From: Tetmemena sp. SeJ-2015
Lineage: Eukaryota > Ciliophora > Spirotrichea > Sporadotrichida > Oxytrichidae
Assembly: GCA_027382625.1 (NCBI GenBank)
Contig: JAJKFJ010024788.1
Span: 1 to 11,898 of the forward strand
Reading direction: 5' to 3'
Length of the DNA: 11,898 nt
The position numbers and the translations under genes were made by a program. A model generated the notes under the pieces. It saw nothing but the letters and a program-made list of their open reading frames with translations. It was not told the DNA's origin and did not search any database. Below are positions 8,044 to 11,898 of this stretch, piece by piece; the first letter of the stretch is position 1, and each line of letters starts with the position of its first letter.

Positions 8044-8214
8044 CTGAGCAGCAATATGAAGATATATCTTAACTTTATGAATAGAGTACGCAACAAGCAA
8101 ATATATTTAGTTATCACTATTCTAATACTCGCATTTACCAATGATAGAGTTTAAGAATTTCAAAAGTCCTTAGATTATTCATTAAACTTTGAAATAATTA
8201 TAACAGAGATTTCA
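8028..8214. other. Intergenic spacer between tandem plus-strand genes
   Basis: 187 nt, AT-rich. It holds the 3' UTR of the LRR gene and the promoter/5' UTR of the next gene. No motif is recognised beyond the hairpin at its left edge. Confidence 0.5.
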
Positions 8215-9974
8215 ATGTCACTTTTAAACGACGACGCAGATGAATTCGTGCAGAACGTGAGTGGGGACGAATTCGATGAGATTGAGAAGCGTATGGAGCA
8301 GTCCTACCAACAGAGACTAGACTCCGCCCATTCCAGACCAGACTCCAGTTCCCAGAATAATGGTGGGGCCTAGGCGGCAGTGAATGGAAGTGGGAGTGGC
8401 TCTGGTGGGAACAGACTCATGAGTGCTAAGAGCAGACCCTCGGATCTGAGACCCATCTCTAAGCACGGAGCCATCTCTACAACCTCACAGGCCATCATAG
8501 AAGAGGAAGACAAGCATGACTAGGAGCATTCCTCATCCCAGCAGATGCCACTTCACAAACAGCCCAGTAGCCACTCTCAATCTCAGCACTCCAACCAGTA
8601 GCAGTCCAAAGTAGGTTAACAAGCTGAGCAGATATATCAACGGTTCTCTCGCTTCGTGATCGAGCAGCGAGTGGAGAGAGATGAGTTTTGCAGACCCATC
8701 CACATCTTCTTAACTAACGAGGAGCTAGAGCAGAACTTTGCTACTGTAGGATTCCCAATCTCCTAGGAGGAGGTCATGGTTATCTACAAGGACCACAACG
8801 CCCACAAAACAGGCTACCTACCAATGGAGGACTTCTACAAGAAGCTGAGGTGCTGGAGGGACTACAAGGACAAGAGAGAGGAGCAAATGAATGCACTCAG
8901 GGACCAGGCCAACAACCTGATTGACAGGAACAGACTGGAGGAGATAGGGGCTAGAGCTAACGGCTTCAAGGTGGACAAAGAGGGAGGCAGCAAGAAGCGA
9001 CCAACTACTGCGGTGGTTGCAGGAGCCAAGAACCTACGCGCTCTATAGAATCAAAAGAACCCAGGAGGAGGAAGACTAGAGTCAGCCAACAAAAACTCTC
9101 AGTACGGAAATGAGATCACATTTAAAAGCATACATGTAATGAGACTAAGAACTGGGCTCAAAACCCACCAGAGGATAAGACTAAGTACTACTTGAAGCTT
9201 GCAAAGCAACGCAAAGAAGAAGAGGAGAGAGCACTCGCACTTACCATCGACAAGGGTAAGAGGGAAACTGAATTTGACTGCCTTCATAAGATGGGTGAGG
9301 CCTGTGAAATTGCTAAACTCCTCAACGTACCAGTTAGCTTCAGCGCTTTCAAAGGACCAGACGGCTCTCTCAAAATCCACTTCTTCTAGTTTACATCTTG
9401 ATTGCATTCTTAAATATAGACTTATGAGTTCGTGGAAGAAGAAGGCGGCCCCAAAAACGGCGATGAAGAAGAGGACTAAGGTCATAGTTACCTATCTTAA
9501 CTTTCCTCAGTTAAATTGTCATGACACCAGAATGAAGGAGATCAAGAGGGAGATAACAATGAAGGAGTTCTACAGGGAGTATAGGAAGCTCAAGCGCATG
9601 CAAAACTCGGTCAAGAACAACTACACTCAATCACAGGGAGCAGGCGCCGGGGGTCAACCAGGCAAGCCACCAAATATCTCTTAGAACACTATCGTCTCCT
9701 CATACTCACTCAACCGTATTAACAAGAAGGAGAGACAGGAGGAGCTCAAGCAAGTGCTTCATGAAACCATGAAGCTCACTAAGAAACTGAAGGAGCAGCT
9801 TAAGATATTAGAGAGAAACGGAGTCTGCGGTACTCAGATACACAACAATCGAGTGTTTATATTTCCTCAAAGATGAAATATACTCCTTTATATATGAATA
9901 ACAAGACTAGCAATGCAGCACTAGGAGGGACAGGCATGATAGGAGGTAAGACTCAATCCCCCTCTGGAGTGTGA
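8215..9974 (+). CDS. Uncharacterised protein with EF-hand-like segment and basic C-terminus, 4 IESs
   Basis: ATG 8215 to TGA 9972-9974. Removing 9109-9137, 9388-9426, 9481-9517 and 9844-9899 leaves 1599 nt, i.e. 532 aa. The first ~150 residues are acidic, then Ser/Gln/His-rich and probably disordered. About 160-215 contain TNEELEQNFATVGFP and VMVIYKDHNAHKTGYLPMED, which resemble paired EF-hand helices with one loop. The loop has Asp and Asn, then Gly-Tyr-Leu and a following Glu, but its spacing is not canonical, so calcium binding is uncertain. Further on are NWAQNPPEDKTKYYLKLAKQRKEE-type helices, a Cys-containing segment (EFDCLHKMGEACEIAKLLN) and an acidic patch (EEEGGPKNGDEEEDQ). The tail has basic helices (EFYREYRKLKRM, LKQVLHETMKLTKKLKEQLK). 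I do not recognise the family. It follows the LRR gene in tandem and converges with the Sfi1-like gene. The first ~890 nt are IES-free; all four IESs lie in the last half. Confidence 0.82.
9109..9144. other. IES, pointer AATGAGA (29 nt removed)
   Basis: AATGAGA lies at 9109-9115 and 9138-9144. Excision gives QYGNETKNWAQNPPED. Retention shifts the frame and ends at TGA near 9192. Confidence 0.9.
9388..9430. other. IES, pointer AGTT (39 nt removed)
   Basis: AGTT lies at 9388-9391 and 9427-9430. Excision gives LKIHFFQFVEEEGGPK and removes an in-frame TGA. A TTC repeat nearby gives almost the same protein (HFFVEEE), so the boundary may be shifted by a few bases. Confidence 0.78.
9481..9522. other. 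IES, pointer GTCAT (37 nt removed)
   Basis: GTCAT lies at 9481-9485 and 9518-9522. Excision joins EEEDQGH to DTRMKEIKREITMKEF. Retention ends at TGA at the right pointer. Confidence 0.9.
9844..9904. other. IES, pointer AACAA (56 nt removed)
   Basis: AACAA lies at 9844-9848 and 9900-9904. Retention would end the protein at TGA near 9873. Excision continues as QIHNKTSNAALGGTGMIGG to TGA 9972. Because this is close to the C-terminus, the earlier stop is a rival reading, but the AT-rich interior and GC-richer right flank support excision. Confidence 0.8.
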
Positions 9975-10161
9975 ATATATATGTTCATAAGATAATAAAG
10001 TCTTTAATTATTCCTTCTCTAAGATTTATCTTATCTTAGCCATACTAAAAATGTTTTAAAATTTATCTTAATGTTAGTTTATAAAAATATTAAGCTATCC
10101 TTCTTATATTGAAGACATATCTGAATTATATATAGTTCATAAAATTGCTTCTCTCACACAC
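9975..10161. other. Convergent 3'-3' spacer, very AT-rich
   Basis: 187 nt lie between the stops of convergent genes. A/T-rich, with a recurrent TTATCTTA-like sequence (about 10025-10065). It probably contains both 3' UTRs and cleavage/polyadenylation sites. No gene is seen. Confidence 0.5.
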
Positions 10162-11898
10162 TCACATATACTTCCTGCTGATCTATCTATCCCCACCGCT
10201 CGAGTAGGCTCCAGCATTAGAGGCAGAATTCATTCTCTGCTGCTGAAGTGGTGACTTCCCACTAGTACTTTGAACAGCTGAGTTGTAGTTGCTCCCAAAT
10301 TGGCCAGCTATCTCATTACCGATGTTCACCATATCTCCTTGAGACCCTAGTCCAAAGGCTGGGTGCTTGAAGCCAGTATAAGTGTCACTACTCATTCGGT
10401 TCACATTACTGAGGTTGAAATTCTGAAGTCCTCCACTCAAACCAACTGCTCCTCCGGCACTGTTTTCAATACGCCTGTTCTCGCCAGCGCTGAAGCCAAC
10501 TCTCGTCATGGGGCTTGGACTTGCAGAGTTAAGGACATTATGATTCGATCCTAAGATTTTTCTATCCTGGGCTGTAACGAAAGGTGTCCCCTCCTAGCTT
10601 ACTCCATCTACAAAGTCACTCCTTATGTTACTGAATCTCGCCACCTTTTCTCTCATCTCTTGAGTTGTCATGAAATTGGGATCTAGTCTCTTTAATTTAC
10701 ACTATGGATGAACTCTCATAAAATATCTTAGCTTGAGTTATCTTGGAATTATAGGCATTGTTGCTGTTAGACCTAGCAGATAGGTAGCCCTCTCCATTGA
10801 CATAAGCGTTCTCATTATTCTCTGAGCCATTGGAGGTTCCTCTCACTGGTGGTCTATTGTTACTTCCGCTTCTTTCTCCATTCTTAGACCTGTGTCTGAC
10901 TTTGCTTTTCTACATCCCACTTGCCTCACTGGGAACTTAAGAGCACTCTTGCAAGTACTTCTTCAGGAGAACTCTCTCCTTCGTGTAGAACTTCCAGGCT
11001 GAGAAAAGGGAGTACATCTTGGAGCGCTTCTATCTGTTCTTATTGACTCTGATTTCCTTCTTCCAAGCTCTCAGATGAGAAGTTAGCAAGTTGAAGGCGT
11101 AGAACTTCAGGGCTGTCATCTCACTCTCAGAATGCTACTATCTTTCATGCTTGCTATAGGGAATAGGTAAACAAGAGAATTATATATAGGTGGATACTTA
11201 CTTGGTGAGAGAGCTTTCTCTAAGTGCATAGAAACATTTGTGAAGGACCTTCAGCTGCTCCTTCTTGTAGAAATAGTTCTGCGCTTTGGCAGTCATATCC
11301 TTGATCTGAAGTCTCTAGTGGATAATAGCCGTGAAATAGTCAAAGGCCATGCGCTTAAGTTTCATATTGCGGAAACTGTTGTACTCATTTACTGCGGTCT
11401 TGCCATAATTCCTGTGTTCGAACTTCACACGCCACTGAGTAAATGAGACCTTGAAGATTATTAAATGCAAGTCTAAAGTTATGTTTAAGATCAGAATGCA
11501 CTTCTTCTTCAGGAAATACATCATTCGAGTGTTCAGTTAGCTTTTCTTCTTAGCGAAATGCACTTCAGTTTTCAAAGCATCTATAGCTTACTGTGAAATC
11601 TAGTGCTGGTAGTAAGCTCTCGCATGGTGAAGCTTTCTCTGTTTTAGAGTGTTGTCAACAAAGGCCCACATGCATTTCTTTAAAATCTGAGCTCTCCAAA
11701 AGCTCAAGCCTTGCTCTTCATACGTTCTCTCTTTATGTCTCTGCAAGAATGTTTGAACCATTTGCAGGAAAAACTTCTGCTGAGTTCTCACTCTGAAGTA
11801 TTTAAGTTTAAGTGAAATATAATATAGCCTCTATTATTCGATAGTATTGATTAGCTTATCCTTTGAGGATGTTAATTTTCTTCTAGTTCTTAGCTCCA
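10162..11898 (-). CDS. Sfi1-like helical W-repeat protein, 5' partial
   Basis: The frame is open from the window edge (first full codon ends at 11896) to TGA at 10162-10164. No ATG with good context is seen before the repeats, so the start probably lies beyond the window. Excising 10659-10731, 11454-11486 (probable IES) and intron 11154-11201 leaves 526 codons. The N-terminal two thirds are basic amphipathic helices with recurring Phe/Trp-centred motifs: SFWRAQILKKCMWAF, FTQWRVKFEHRNYG, RMAFDYFTAIIHQRL, LHKCFYALRES, LTSHLRAWKKEI and LFSAWKFYTKERVLLKK. This spacing and composition match Sfi1-type repeats, which bind centrin along a long helix in basal bodies and contractile fibres. The C-terminal third is Asn/Ser/Gly-rich and disordered (GGAVGLSGGLQNFNLSNVN). 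TAG at 10183-10185 is read as Gln, adding seven codons. The Sfi1 assignment is from pattern only. Confidence 0.8.
10659..10739. other. IES, pointer CTTGAGTT (73 nt removed)
   Basis: Eight-base repeats lie at 10659-10666 and 10732-10739. On the minus strand, excision gives YNSKITQEMREKVARFSNIR and leads into the frame ending at 10162. Retention reaches TGA near 10619. Confidence 0.92.
11154..11201 (-). other. Spliceosomal intron, 48 nt
   Basis: On the minus strand, gtaagtatcc to ccctatag, with a pyrimidine-rich 3' half. It is in frame and contains TAA codons but no TGA. Splicing gives SSLTNKHERQQ. A 4-nt CAAG repeat also flanks it, but the GTAAGT donor and TATAG acceptor make an intron the better reading. 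Confidence 0.85.
11454..11491. other. Possible in-frame IES, pointer AAGAT (33 nt removed)
   Basis: AAGAT lies at 11454-11458 and 11487-11491 around AT-rich, TGA-free DNA. Excision replaces a hydrophobic insert (LNITLDLHLI) and gives KKKCILIFKVSFTQWRVK, a more typical Sfi1-like helix. Not forced by the frame. Confidence 0.55.

Noticed and set aside
11464..11500. TGCATT direct repeat (31 nt) as an IES in the Sfi1-like gene
   Set aside because: Removal shifts the frame and leads quickly to TGA.
1389..11898. Pseudogenes with many stops and frameshifts
   Set aside because: Protein-like sequence continues perfectly after each excision and the breaks coincide with AT-rich inserts and direct repeats, which random decay would not produce.
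1..11898. tRNA, rRNA, CRISPR array, transposon or scrambled MDSs
   Set aside because: No cloverleaf, rRNA-like stretch, regular spacer array, transposase motif or inverted or out-of-order MDS was found by eye. All MDSs are colinear.

Overview
This window reads as germline (micronuclear) DNA of a spirotrich ciliate, probably a stichotrich or oligotrich relative of Oxytricha or Stylonychia. Two lines of evidence support this. First, the five genes only make sense if TAA and TAG encode Gln and TGA is the sole stop. Second, four of the five genes are broken again and again by short AT-rich segments that shift the frame or bring in TGA. Each segment lies between two copies of a short direct repeat (3-9 nt). 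Removing one repeat copy plus the intervening DNA restores one continuous protein every time. That is the structure of internal eliminated sequences (IESs) with pointers, separating macronuclear-destined segments (MDSs). The pointers vary in sequence and are not TA-bounded, which argues against Paramecium. I see no C4A4/G4T4 telomere repeats.

Layout. 1-197: 3' flank. 198-1187 (-): intact Rossmann-fold NAD(P)-binding protein with no IES. 1389-4110 (-): ER-type protein with several thioredoxin-like folds, 6 IESs and one 40-nt GT-AG intron. 4111-4300: divergent promoter region. 4301-8027 (+): leucine-rich-repeat protein resembling XRRA1, 11 inferred IESs and a 42-nt intron. 8215-9974 (+): uncharacterised protein with an EF-hand-like segment and a basic helical C-terminus, 4 IESs. 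10162-11898 (-): Sfi1-like helical W-repeat protein, 5' end cut by the window edge, one certain and one probable IES and a 48-nt intron. Spacers are 187-201 nt and AT-rich.

By my count 23 IESs (19-111 nt) remove about 1.19 kb, roughly a tenth of the window. Twenty are forced because the reading frame or a TGA breaks without excision. Three are in-frame and TGA-free and rest on pointer, composition and protein-family arguments. After excision the three complete interrupted genes come out as whole numbers of codons (801, 1013 and 532 aa). All MDSs are in linear order and orientation, so nothing here is scrambled. True introns (gtaag...ag, 40-48 nt) can be told apart from IESs.

The genes share no obvious pathway: a dehydrogenase-like protein, an ER folding-type protein, an LRR scaffold, an EF-hand-like protein and a probable centrin-binding-type protein. 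No RNA gene, CRISPR array or transposon was recognised.
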